Shown one piece after another: positions 12,501 through 24,000 of a DNA stretch of 64,000 bases. The stretch's first letter is position 1; every line of letters starts with the position of its first letter. The translations under genes and the position numbers were made by a program. The notes beneath the pieces are model-generated. The model ran no database searches and was not told the DNA's origin. It saw only the letters and a program-made list of their open reading frames with translations. Source of the stretch: Saccharina japonica (Eukaryota; Sar; Phaeophyceae; Laminariales; Laminariaceae); the NCBI GenBank assembly GCA_008828725.1, contig MEHQ01002204.1, positions 253,532 to 317,531 on the forward strand, in the 5' to 3' direction.

Positions 12501-14706
12501 ACCTTTCAAACCATCTCTTTGTTTCCTGTTCTGTTGAACAACAGTGAACCTCACGCTCACTAGGTGCCATCAGCTACCTGCATGTTTCTCCAAGAGAGTT
12601 CCACGCGTGTTTCTCCGCGAGAGATTCACATCATTATTCTTCTATCACGTCCTGCCGTCGTCCGCGTAGTCTGCACGTTCGTGCACAGCATTTCCACGAG
12701 ACAACCAAATTCGAACCGACTAGATATCAAGGTATAGTACAAGTTTGGGTATATATGGATGACAATAATCCCAAAGGAGGGATCAAACCACGGCAGTGAG
12801 GTATGGATAAAGGGGCAACGATCATGGATGTGATATCCTGTCGCAGCGGAGAAGCCTTTATTATCCCAAGCGATGTACCAAGTAGACCCCGACCAAATGT
12901 TACAGCAGCAGTAATCTAAGATGAACAGCCCGGGGACGAGAGACGTCGTCCACGAGATGGGAGAAAAACCATGCTGTTCAGAGAGAGCATAACGATGTGG
13001 GCCGACGATGGGAGTGACCTTCAGTAACACGAGAGAGATAGAAGCGGCAAGGCAAAACATATTTTCTCGCCCGCCCATCAATTCGGGCCAGACACGCCAA
13101 TAACGACTATCTGGCATAAATTTTAGTGTATATTCTAACGGAATACCTACACTCTGCGACGAGGTGCTGCGTTGATTACCATCGGATCACCACGGAGGTA
13201 AGAATACTAGGTAAGAGCTTCCGGCTGATCGCAGATGTGAGGCTTTATTGGTCCCAAACTATGTCCGTGTTGAGGCCTCGGCGAAATGAAACAGGAGTAC
13301 TATTAGTATTCCAATCCAGATTTATTTGGAGGCATTCCGGTGACCAGGGCTACTGCCGTTAATGTTGACGACGTGTTATTGTTAGAACAATAACAACAAC
13401 GGGCCGCCCTTTTTCCTTCGCAGGGACGTCATTACCACACCCAGTCATTGTCTGTCAATTCTCTAGGGTTTACCGTGGGGCTTCCGTCAGTAACATTAAA
13501 AACGTTGTCCGTCCCCCCTCACCCCCTGTTCATTGTGTACGCAACCACGCCCATTTGCTTTGCGAACCGGCTACAAAGGGGTGACGTCCACATCGCACGC
13601 AGCGGAGATCGATTTCCCTCCCGGAGACCCTCAGCATACGTGTAATCCCACCTCTTGGGGTGTCGTGTGTGACCAGGTCCCAGACCACCACCCGCGGGCC
13701 CATGACCCACAGCCACGGACGCATCTGGCCGCACCAATTGATTTGTGTATCCACTCTATTTTCAGTATGACGTGTCTCATTTCGCTGATCTGAAGACACT
13801 GCGAGCAAAAGCTACGCCGTACACACGACAAACGGACTACAACACTACAGCACGGCAAACCAGCAGCAGCAGCAGCTACTAAAGTAAGTAACACCAGCAC
13901 CGCAGTGTGTAGATAACCTACGATACATATTCGTGAGTCAAGGTGTCTGCTTCGTCCGGCGTCCCGCCCCTCTGTCTTTCATCTTTCGTCAGTACGTCCG
14001 TATGTATCGTCTCGTCGCGAACTCGTCGAAACTAGTTCATTCATGATACACATGTACCAACTCGTCAAGCCGTTCCTCTGTGACAGACCTACGTTCTACT
14101 GTGGTGACAGTTGCAATGGTTTCGGGGACATAGGCGGTTTGGTCAGGGCAGGGGCCGCGTTGTTTATGACGCCTCCCCATTTGTTGAGTAGGTTTCTTTT
14201 TGCGACTCACATTCGTCAATTCGGTCATCGCATCCACCTGTGGCCCTAGGCAGTCAGTTCAACCATCTACAATCCAAAGAAACTGGGATACGTACGGGCG
14301 CACCTCATCAACTTGGTCGACCCATCGCTTGGTTGGAGGTTGGTCTGGTTATTCTAGGTTCCATGCATATCGTGCGAATGTCTGTAGACATGTTGTCATC
14401 TTGTTTTTTCGATGCCAATCCTTACGAGTAATTGCACAGACAATGCATGGTCTGCTTGCTCAATCCTCACCCTAAGCCACCTTGCCAGGAACGATGATTC
14501 GCAACATGGTGTCCGATACGTTACGCGCGCTTGTACACAGTGGAACTGATCGGGTTTCGTATGCTGTTGGTTTGTGGGGAAGATCCCCAAGACCTCTCGT
14601 ATTCTTTCAAAACCAATTTCTCGAAATGGTGATACGATACCCTGCTTTGTTCTGCTACATGCGACAGTTGTGCCTCGTGGGTGAAAACTACCGGCGGAAT
14701 GTTTGG
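9587..14706. other. Intergenic stretch downstream of gene A
   Basis: No gene was recognised. It contains the presumed 3' UTR of gene A, the downstream repeat at about 9840-10170, a G-rich segment at 10.8-11.5 kb, long polypyrimidine tracts at 11.56-12.0 kb, TACGAGTA-rich sequence near 12.3 kb and a short CAG run at about 13861-13876. The open frames here (longest about 163 codons) have no recognisable family pattern. Confidence 0.6.
9840..10170 (+). repeat. Gene-tail downstream repeat, gene A copy
   Basis: A pyrimidine-rich block (ttttctttttgttcttctcc), then gcggtgcccttcgcttttgg, a TACCTGGTGC block, and cttccactccagagctacta ending near gtgaccacgtattagcgataaggcaaggggtt. The same order occurs in minus-strand orientation downstream of gene B at 25540-25900, again at 24355-24600, and in part at 24830-25070. 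The repeat was therefore part of the ancestral gene tail or inserted before the genes duplicated. Confidence 0.6.
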
Positions 14707-16586
14707 CTTGATTTTGTATGGATTCTTTAAAGGTATACCGTTGTATCGTACCTAGGCTGTCACGAACATGCCAAACGGGGGCTCGGTGTCGCATCTTTAC
14801 AATGAACTGTTCCCGCAAGAAATTTAAAGTTTGAGTTATTGGTACGTTAAGGGTTACAAAGTTAGCTGTGTGCGTATTCATACTGCTTATTTACTGTCGG
14901 CCTGGTTGCGTCATTCGCGAAACATAACTGTGTGGTGGTATTCGGCGCGGCGTGCGAGCTTACCGAGTTGCTCGTGGCCTTTGGGATATCTCGACGGGTC
15001 CGTTCTGACGAAGGCAAAGCATTTGGAGCGGAAGTAGGGACAAACTTCTTCTGTTGGCTAGGCAGAGGCTACGCAGTACAGGAGGACATTCTCAGCAGCT
15101 ACAATAATAGCGACCACGTGTGAGATGTGTCTCAGGGAAGATACTTATATTCAGAAGCAAACATCGAGCAGTAGTCGATATCACCGTCACGAGGGTAGCG
15201 TCTACCTCGGCAGTCACTCGGATTTTAACATACCTCCTGTCAACATGGTTGATTGGTTCACACCCCTGTCTCTATGTGTCTCCCCCCCCCTCTCCCTTTA
15301 ACAATAATAAGGGATAGTCCTCTGCTCTTCACCGGCGCTCACGCGAGACCCCCCCCGTTGCTAACGCCTCGCGGCTTTAAGGTTATTCGGCGTTCAGCTT
15401 CGCTCTCTGATATTGGCGTGCCAAGCATCAGGGATCTTATGACAAAAAACAAAAGGGGGCTCGACGTTAGCACGAACCATCAGAAACTCACGTTTTGTAC
15501 TGAAACTACACAGTAGAGCACAATGCACCCCGCCTCACATATTGTTTTGGAGCCTGGCCCAGAGTTAGAGTTATCAAAAGCGGTGTCTTTTCACGAGGTG
15601 ATGTTGTTTTTCAGTCCGCCGTGCCTCGCCTCTTGCTGGGTCTTTTCTCCACCAATGTCAAGCGGAGCCTCCTCCCGCCGAAGCTGCGCTGTTCAGGTCC
15701 AGCGTAGCTTCGCTCTCAGATATTCGTGTGTCGAACTGCAAGGGCTATGTTTGGGTGCGCCGAAGTGCAGGCACGTATGGCGTGGGTGGCAGGAGCGGTT
15801 CGGGCACGAGGGACTGGGCGAGTAGGGGGAGGGGGGAGGGGGTGCGCGCGCTGCGCTTGGTCGTCGCCGGGCGGGCGACGCGCGGATTCAGGTTGAAGTT
15901 GAACTATGCATCCTTTCTCCAAGATTCCAACATTTTCAATCAAGTAGGTTTAAACAACTCTCAATTCCATTTTTTTCTTTTTTATTCTGAACATAGAGGC
16001 AATTCATTGCTTTCGGTGGACGTTGAACTAAATCGTGCTCGCTCCAAATTTTTCAATCAAGTCCAACCAACTCTCAATTCAATCAAATTATATTTTCAAA
16101 TAAACAGATAGGCTCTTCATGGTTTTCGGTTGACGTTGAGCTATTCGTTCTTGCTCCAAGATCCCAAGATTCTCAAGCAAGTTTATATAATCAATTTCAT
16201 CATATATTTCATTTTTCATACTGGTAGCGGAGGCATTTCATTGTTTTCCTGTTGAGGTACTCTATATCATATAGACAAGCGGCTTGGCGCAAATGTTACC
16301 CTATACGTTCTTGGACAACCACTGCAGCTTCACGATTCTCGATTCAGGATACAGTAATGTAGTAACCAACAGCAGTGAGTGGGTGTACACGCGTTCTTTC
16401 ACCCGTGTAGTATGTGGTATTTCACCCGGAGTCGAACCAAATTTGGGCTCGCTCTTCTCAGAGAACTTGCGGTCTTTTGGTGAGAGATATCTAGCACTGC
16501 TGCTGTCATTCATTTCTCCAGGGGCGTTGTTTGAGCTGTTCACGTACAGCAGTGTTGCCAATTTCGGAGGAAAAAAACAGGAACAG
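14707..16586 (+). repeat. Segment A, left arm of 1.88-kb inverted repeat
   Basis: Its reverse complement is 18364-20243; coordinates of paired bases sum to 34950. Wherever compared (both ends, and the translations of all open frames along the arm) the arms are identical. It contains a degenerate tandem repeat of about 120-130 bp (15890-16260) and a C-rich/A-T-rich mix with no recognisable gene. Confidence 0.9.
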
Positions 16587-16861
16587 ATTTTCAACTGTAC
16601 ATTGACGTTTCGATTGAAAATGAGGCCTGTTTTTCGATTGAATCGCATCCGAAACCGATTTTGAGAAAACTGGAGTATGTCGAAAATGTTTCAAAATGAC
16701 ACCCTAAAGAAATGGCCAGCGGCGTTGGTTGCCTCTCCCGAAATAGCCGGGGGGGGATTCAATAAAAGCGGGCGCGATTCGCCCTTTTCCCGGTCTAAAC
16801 ACGCCTGTGAAGCTGTCGAAACCTCCATTTATTTTCAGGTTATAGAAACGATTCACCATTA

Positions 16862-17060
16862 GGGCCCATATTAACGAGTATAAAATAAGTTCAATTTGGT
16901 AAAAATAAAATTCAAATTCACTTATCATTGGTCAACACACGCACCAGCACCCCCGAAGATCCTAATCCTTGATGCTGGTGCGCGTGTTGACCAATGAAAA
17001 TCGAATTTGATTGTTTTTTTTTCCAAATTGGATTTATGCTATTCTCGTTAATATGGGCCC
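16862..17060. mobile_element. Fold-back MITE, PIF/Harbinger-like (TTA target), copy 1
   Basis: It starts GGGCCCATATTAACGA and ends with the inverted copy TCGTTAATATGGGCCC, and the whole 199 bp folds into one imperfect hairpin with arms of about 88 nt (inner arms GGTCAACACACGCACCAGCA and its complement). It is flanked by TTA on both sides. A TTA target duplication with GG-starting ends is characteristic of PIF/Harbinger-type MITEs. It has no coding capacity. Confidence 0.78.
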
Positions 17061-17625
17061 TTAGAGATGGCCTTCGAGAAGAAAGTCATACGTGCTCAAG
17101 AGGAAAATATAGCTCGTACGGCATGGAGGAAGCAATACGAGGCAGAGCAAGAAGATACATTCATAAGGGCGGCGGGGGGGAAAAGGAAACAGAGAGAGAA
17201 ACAAGGCAAAAAGCAAGAAATAAGAGAGAAGAGAGAAAACTGTACTCAAGGCGATGATACATAAGCAGTAACGTAGGTTCCCGTCTCTGCTGCAAAACCG
17301 ATCCGAGGACCATGCCACACCTTCTGCCATCTCCTTCCTACTCTCTTCGTCAATAGCGGTGCCGAGTGTCGGTACCACCACTGTCGCGCCCCCGCCCGCC
17401 GTTAATAATTCTGGAGTTAATAATTTCAGGCTGAGATTGTTTGCAGGTTAAGAATTTACAGGGGAACATTTATTTGTGCCCAGCGAGGAGCGCCAGTCTA
17501 AATCCTGTATACTCGCTTTTATGCTCAACATTGAAAGCACACTACGCCGCGAGCCTCATAGTAGCAAAACTTATGAGATTATTAACGCTGTCGCGTACCC
17601 TGTGTGTTTGCCTCCACCCCCCCTA

Positions 17626-17649
17626 AAAAAAAAAAAAAAAAAAAAAAAA
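17626..17649. repeat. Poly-A tract in segment B
   Basis: An uninterrupted run of about 24 A preceded by CCCCCCCT. The second copy near 21287-21310 is interrupted by a G near its end. Confidence 0.8.
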
Positions 17650-18326
17650 GGCACAAATATACAGCGTATACGAGTATATAGGACGGATCAGGTCAGGGAC
17701 CGAGAATTGATCCCACCGTCCTCTTCAGTCGGACCTCCACAGCCCGGCACGGTAGTGCAATGTGCTAGCAGACTGCTTCGATGTACCCGACACTTGTGTC
17801 AATTCATCCTTTCTCAACTAAATCTTGGAAAAAAAAATAGAACTTCGTACGTACTTTTCAAGACAAAAAACACATCGATTGAGAGAATCTTGAAACAACA
17901 GGCCCGCAGCTCTACAGAGAGGCCGCGTATTGCACCCTACCACTGAGAACAAACTCACACGAGACAGATTGGCCCGGCTGATGGCACGCGTGCACAGACA
18001 CAGTGGACACCCGACACACCTCCATGCATAGCGCTGTTGCTGTACCGGTATATTGACATCATCACATCGGCACATACGTCATGAGACAGAAAACAAGAAC
18101 TCGTAGCAGCATCAAAAAGTTCGTCGTTTTGTGGTTTTAGCATGCGCTTGCCTTTCTTTGCTCTGCTTGCGCCCGTGACGACGGCAATCCTCGGCATACA
18201 TGATGATTGCCTCTGCCACGATGAACACACAGGATGTGGCGATAAGAAGAACGAGAGGGAGGACGGGGGCAGCCAAACGCACATGCATCCCATACGTAGA
18301 ACATCGGGACCAAACTCCTCATCATG

Positions 18327-18347
18327 CAGCAGCAGCAGCAGCAGCAG
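18327..18347 (+). repeat. (CAG)7 microsatellite in segment B copy 1
   Basis: Seven CAG units; the second copy of segment B has six (21985-22002). Confidence 0.9.
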
Positions 18348-18363
18348 TACGCAGTATGTACGA

Positions 18364-20243
18364 CTGTTCCTGTTTTTTTCCTCCGAAATTGGCAACACTG
18401 CTGTACGTGAACAGCTCAAACAACGCCCCTGGAGAAATGAATGACAGCAGCAGTGCTAGATATCTCTCACCAAAAGACCGCAAGTTCTCTGAGAAGAGCG
18501 AGCCCAAATTTGGTTCGACTCCGGGTGAAATACCACATACTACACGGGTGAAAGAACGCGTGTACACCCACTCACTGCTGTTGGTTACTACATTACTGTA
18601 TCCTGAATCGAGAATCGTGAAGCTGCAGTGGTTGTCCAAGAACGTATAGGGTAACATTTGCGCCAAGCCGCTTGTCTATATGATATAGAGTACCTCAACA
18701 GGAAAACAATGAAATGCCTCCGCTACCAGTATGAAAAATGAAATATATGATGAAATTGATTATATAAACTTGCTTGAGAATCTTGGGATCTTGGAGCAAG
18801 AACGAATAGCTCAACGTCAACCGAAAACCATGAAGAGCCTATCTGTTTATTTGAAAATATAATTTGATTGAATTGAGAGTTGGTTGGACTTGATTGAAAA
18901 ATTTGGAGCGAGCACGATTTAGTTCAACGTCCACCGAAAGCAATGAATTGCCTCTATGTTCAGAATAAAAAAGAAAAAAATGGAATTGAGAGTTGTTTAA
19001 ACCTACTTGATTGAAAATGTTGGAATCTTGGAGAAAGGATGCATAGTTCAACTTCAACCTGAATCCGCGCGTCGCCCGCCCGGCGACGACCAAGCGCAGC
19101 GCGCGCACCCCCTCCCCCCTCCCCCTACTCGCCCAGTCCCTCGTGCCCGAACCGCTCCTGCCACCCACGCCATACGTGCCTGCACTTCGGCGCACCCAAA
19201 CATAGCCCTTGCAGTTCGACACACGAATATCTGAGAGCGAAGCTACGCTGGACCTGAACAGCGCAGCTTCGGCGGGAGGAGGCTCCGCTTGACATTGGTG
19301 GAGAAAAGACCCAGCAAGAGGCGAGGCACGGCGGACTGAAAAACAACATCACCTCGTGAAAAGACACCGCTTTTGATAACTCTAACTCTGGGCCAGGCTC
19401 CAAAACAATATGTGAGGCGGGGTGCATTGTGCTCTACTGTGTAGTTTCAGTACAAAACGTGAGTTTCTGATGGTTCGTGCTAACGTCGAGCCCCCTTTTG
19501 TTTTTTGTCATAAGATCCCTGATGCTTGGCACGCCAATATCAGAGAGCGAAGCTGAACGCCGAATAACCTTAAAGCCGCGAGGCGTTAGCAACGGGGGGG
19601 GTCTCGCGTGAGCGCCGGTGAAGAGCAGAGGACTATCCCTTATTATTGTTAAAGGGAGAGGGGGGGGGAGACACATAGAGACAGGGGTGTGAACCAATCA
19701 ACCATGTTGACAGGAGGTATGTTAAAATCCGAGTGACTGCCGAGGTAGACGCTACCCTCGTGACGGTGATATCGACTACTGCTCGATGTTTGCTTCTGAA
19801 TATAAGTATCTTCCCTGAGACACATCTCACACGTGGTCGCTATTATTGTAGCTGCTGAGAATGTCCTCCTGTACTGCGTAGCCTCTGCCTAGCCAACAGA
19901 AGAAGTTTGTCCCTACTTCCGCTCCAAATGCTTTGCCTTCGTCAGAACGGACCCGTCGAGATATCCCAAAGGCCACGAGCAACTCGGTAAGCTCGCACGC
20001 CGCGCCGAATACCACCACACAGTTATGTTTCGCGAATGACGCAACCAGGCCGACAGTAAATAAGCAGTATGAATACGCACACAGCTAACTTTGTAACCCT
20101 TAACGTACCAATAACTCAAACTTTAAATTTCTTGCGGGAACAGTTCATTGTAAAGATGCGACACCGAGCCCCCGTTTGGCATGTTCGTGACAGCCTAGGT
20201 ACGATACAACGGTATACCTTTAAAGAATCCATACAAAATCAAG
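18364..20243 (-). repeat. Segment A, inverted copy (right arm)
   Basis: Reverse complement of 14707-16586. It begins exactly where the first segment B ends (after gtatgtacga) and ends where the second segment B begins, fusing ...aaaatcaag to aacagatttt. The join creates an artificial chimeric open frame at 20069-20326. Confidence 0.9.
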
Positions 20244-22018
20244 AACAGATTTTCAACTGTACATTGACGTTTCGATTGAAAATGAGGCCTGTTTTTCGAT
20301 TGAATCGCATCCGAAACCGATTTTGAGAAAACTGGAGTATGTCGAAAATGTTTCAAAATGACACCCTAAAGAAATGGCCAGCGGCGTTGGTTGCCTCTCC
20401 CGAAATAGCCGGGGGGGGATTCAATAAAAGCGGGCGCGATTCGCCCTTTTCCCGGTCTAAACACGCCTGTGAAGCTGTCGAAACCTCCATTTATTTTCAG
20501 GTTATAGAAACGATTCACCATTAGGGCCCATATTAACGAGTATAAAATAAGTTCAATTTGGTAAAAATAAAATTCAAATTCACTTATCATTGGTCAACAC
20601 ACGCACCAGCACCCCCGAAGATCCTAATCCTTGATGCTGGTGCGCGTGTTGACCAATGAAAATCGAATTTGATTGTTTTTTTTTCCAAATTGGATTTATG
20701 CTATTCTCGTTAATATGGGCCCTTAGAGATGGCCTTCGAGAAGAAAGTCATACGTGCTCAAGAGGAAAATATAGCTCGTACGGCATGGAGGAAGCAATAC
20801 GAGGCAGAGCAAGAAGATACATTCATAAGGGCGGCGGGGGGGAAAAGGAAACAGAGAGAGAAACAAGGCAAAAAGCAAGAAATAAGAGAGAAGAGAGAAA
20901 ACTGTACTCAAGGCGGTGATACATAAGCAGTAACGTAGGTTCCCGTCTCTGCTGCAAAACCGATCCGAGGACCATGCCACACCTTCTGCCATCTCCTTCC
21001 TACTCTCTTCGTCAATAGCGGTGCCGAGTGTCGGTACCACCACTGTCGCGCCCCCGCCCGCCGTTAATAATTCTGGAGTTAATAATTTCAGGCTGAGATT
21101 GTTTGCAGGTTAAGAATTTACAGGGGAACATTTATTTGTGCCCAGCGAGGAGCGCCAGTCTAAATCCTATATACTAGCATTTATGCTCAATGTTGTAAGC
21201 ACAATACGCCGCGAGCCTCGTAGTAGCAAAACTTACGAGATTCTTAACGCTGTCGCGTACCTTGTGTGTTTGCCTCCACTACCCCTAAAAAAAAAAAAAA
21301 AAAAAAAAGAAGGCACAAATATACAGCGTATACGAGTATATAGGACGGATCAGGTCAGGGACAGAGAATTGATCCCACATTCCACTCTAGTCGGACCTCC
21401 ACAGCCCGGCACGGTAGTGCAATGTGCTAGCAGACTGCTTCGATGTACCCGACACTTGTGTCAATTCATCCTTTCTCAACTAAATCTTGGAAAAAAAAAT
21501 GTAACTTCGTACGTACTTTTCAAGACAAAAAACACATCGATTGAGAGAATCTTGAAACAACAGGCCCGCAGCTCTACAGAGAGGCCGCGTATTGCACCCT
21601 ACCACTGAGAACAAACTCACACGAGACAGATTGGCCCGGCTGATGGCACGCGTGCACAGACACAGTGGACACCCGACACACCTCCATGCATAGCGCTGTT
21701 GCTGTACTGGTATATTGACATCATCACATCGGCACACATGTCATGAGACAGAAAACAAGAATAGCAGCATCAAAAAGTTCGTCGTTTTGTGGTTTTGGCA
21801 TGCGCTTGCCTTTCTTTGCTCTGCTTGCGCCCGTGACGACGGCAATCCTCGGCATACATGATGATTGCCTCTGCCACGATGAACACACAGGATGTGGCGA
21901 TAAGAAGAACGAGAGGGAGGACGGGGGCAGCCAAACGCACATGCATCCCATACGTAGAACATCGGGACCAAACTCCTCATCATGCAGCAGCAGCAGCAGC
22001 AGTACGCAGTATGTACGA
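20243..22018 (+). repeat. Segment B, second copy of direct repeat
   Basis: Direct copy of 16581-18363. After gtatgtacga the sequence continues gtacctctcg, probably the original right flank. It contains copies of the hairpin element (20524-20722) and the CAG run. Confidence 0.9.
20524..20722. mobile_element. Fold-back MITE, PIF/Harbinger-like, copy 2 (co-duplicated)
   Basis: Same 199-bp hairpin and TTA flanks (20521-20523 and 20723-20725) as the copy at 16862-17060. It was copied as part of segment B, not by a separate insertion. Confidence 0.78.
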
Positions 22019-22064
22019 GTACCTCTCGAAATTCGAAATGCCCACAGTTTCAGGCTCACCCCAT

Positions 22065-22303
22065 GTGCACGAGCGGTTGGCACAAAAAAAATGTGCAAAC
22101 TGCAGATCTGATCCCGTCGAGGCTGGTCTCTCGGCCGCCCGGCGGGTTTTTGGAAAACACGCGGTGGAACCGCGTGGCTGCCTTTGCCGACCTCGAGCCC
22201 CCCACAGGGTAGCTCTGGAGTCAGGTTGGTTTGGGCCGATGTGCAAAGCTGAAATTGACCAGCACACGACCTGCACAAAGTTTTGTGCCAACCGCTCCTG
22301 CAC
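22065..22303. mobile_element. MITE-like hairpin element, copy 2
   Basis: Terminal inverted repeats gtgcacgagcggttggcacaa (from 22065) and its complement ending at 22303 with one mismatch. The 239-bp interior is related, in inverted orientation, to the element at 177-479. It lies just outside the duplicated block. Confidence 0.6.
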
Positions 22304-24000
22304 GGTCCCCCCTCCCGAAACGTCTACGTAGTACGAACCAGAACCGCATTTTTATACGTACGAGTACCGGATACCGTGACTACTACCACCGCGACTGCTG
22401 TGTGCGTCTGTCAGCTGGTTGATTTGCCTACCCGTGTGCATACGAACAACTGGAACAACACTGACACGTCGCCATGTGCGCACGTGTAATGTTTGCATCA
22501 GGATGATGTCCGGGCCTATCTTCGGTCTTCGGAGGGCTTACTTTATAGTGGAGCATCGATATCAAAACAGCCTAATAACCATCGTTACTCGTACTGTCAG
22601 GTGTATTACCAAAGAAGCGTACTGCTACTACCACTCTCGTCAACTACCTACGATCATATACGCGTACTTGTTGTGCGTTGTACGTAGCTATATGTATGTA
22701 CCAGGTATATATTTATGATATATTATGATATATGTGCTGCTTTTTGCAGCCCTCGATGTAGAGGATCGTGTACGTACGTACAGCCATATAACAACTTAAC
22801 TGCTGATTACCGATGTACGAGTACGAGTACGAGTGAAAACTTGGCAATAAAGAGTCGAAGACAGCAAGATAAACAAACGTACAGCGATACGAGTACGTAT
22901 ACAACATGTTTCGAAAACGTTTGTCGGCGGCGGTCGGCGGTCGGCGCGGGGTGAACCGGCACAAAGAAAGACGGTTTCATAGAGCATGAACAGCCCGAAT
23001 TTTATACCGAATCCAGAGCTGCGACTGCTGTTGCGCTGTTGCCTGTTGCCTGTTGCCTGCCCGTTATAGGATTGTTATTTCGTCGGGCATTGGGTGTCTG
23101 CCATCATTTGGAGCTCTAATGCGAGTGCCGGAACGCAGGAATTGCACCATGAATTCGTGTGCACATGGTAGGTACTTGTGTGGAGCTCACTTTCTTTCAC
23201 AACGAGCTCCGCTCACGTAGAAGGTAACGAAGGGTGTCAATTACCCGCTGATCGTCATACAGACAGACAGGCGCAGCCCGCCCTAAACTGGGTTGGAGCG
23301 GAAATGCATAGCTGCGAACCCATCAGGTGTCATCGGACGCATTTGTAGATGTAACGATGTGTCGAGATCAGTGTGCCTAACATACGAATACATAAACTTC
23401 CGATGGTGTTTGGGGTTTTCCGACAGCATAATCAACGATTGATTACCCCTGTAGTCGACGGTTGCGGTTCCCGCGCGCTTGCGGCGACTCCGCTCTCTCT
23501 GGGATACCTTAACTCCGCTGGGACCCGTTTTATAACTACCAAAGCAATGATAACTTCGGTGGTATCAACCGTCAAGAAAGCAGCGTGATGGCCTATTATT
23601 AGCAGCACGGGAAGAATAAGGTGCTGCTTGCGCTCGTGCCGTGCCATGCCGTGCTGTGCGACCCTTTTCATTGTAACTCGGACACCAACTTGTGTCATCC
23701 CCCAAACCGCGCAGTGGCCGTCGGTACGGCTGCTTTCGTCCCTGTTTGGCGCCAATATTTCCCTGTGAAGCCCTCGAAAGGGGCATAACCCGTACATGCT
23801 CGAAACATACTAACATTTTTCCATACATACGAGCGGTCGTCTACATCATTTTCGTTTAGAGTTGAAGTGGATGGAAGCTTCCATCGAAGTGATGGAAGCT
23901 TCGGTGGAAGCGGTGAAAGCTTCCATGAAAGTCGTGGAATCTTCCATGGAAGTCGTGGAAGCTTCCACGGAAGCTTCCATCTACTTCCCCACGAAAAAAG
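22304..24000. other. Intergenic stretch with minisatellite
   Basis: No gene was recognised. It is rich in TACGAGTAC-type palindromic words (22350-22380, 22810-22900) and contains a 21-bp minisatellite at 23869-23980. Confidence 0.55.
23869..23980 (+). repeat. 21-bp minisatellite with GGAAGCTTCC palindromes
   Basis: About five units of 21 bp, each containing a variant of TGGAAGCTTCCATGGAAG. One frame reads as degenerate heptads (MEASIEV, MEASVEA, VESSMEV, VEASTEA). The palindromic AAGCTT core makes the run capable of cruciform structure. The frame is short and unsupported, so it is annotated as a repeat and not as a gene. Confidence 0.75.

Larger units (their letters stand above)
16581..18363 (+). 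repeat. Segment B, first copy of 1.78-kb direct repeat
   Basis: The direct counterpart is 20243-22018 (initial offset 3662). The copies are near-identical, with clustered differences at 17505-17620 versus 21167-21282, one fewer CAG unit, and a 4-bp gap near 18093. It overlaps the end of segment A by the 6 bp gaacag. It contains the hairpin element at 16862-17060, a poly-A tract at about 17626-17649 and a CAG run at 18327-18347. Confidence 0.9.

Noticed and set aside
12626-13117. 163-codon minus-strand frame and a YMDD-like string on the plus strand near 12750, suggesting a retroelement
   Set aside because: The plus-strand frame is broken shortly after, no other reverse-transcriptase or integrase motif is visible, and no LTR pair was found.
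14396-14881. 161-codon open frame on the minus strand crossing the left end of segment A
   Set aside because: No recognisable motif. Its end lies in the repeat and becomes a chimeric frame in the other copy; composition looks random.
17067-17264. Charged coiled-coil-like 65-residue frame (and its copy at 20729-20926)
   Set aside because: Purine-rich low-complexity sequence starting at the edge of a MITE; no upstream exon or family resemblance.
16581-22018. Segments B as LTRs of a retrotransposon with A inside
   Set aside because: B does not start TG or end CA, no primer-binding site or gag-pol frame is present, and a second A lies outside in inverted orientation, which fits a rearrangement better.
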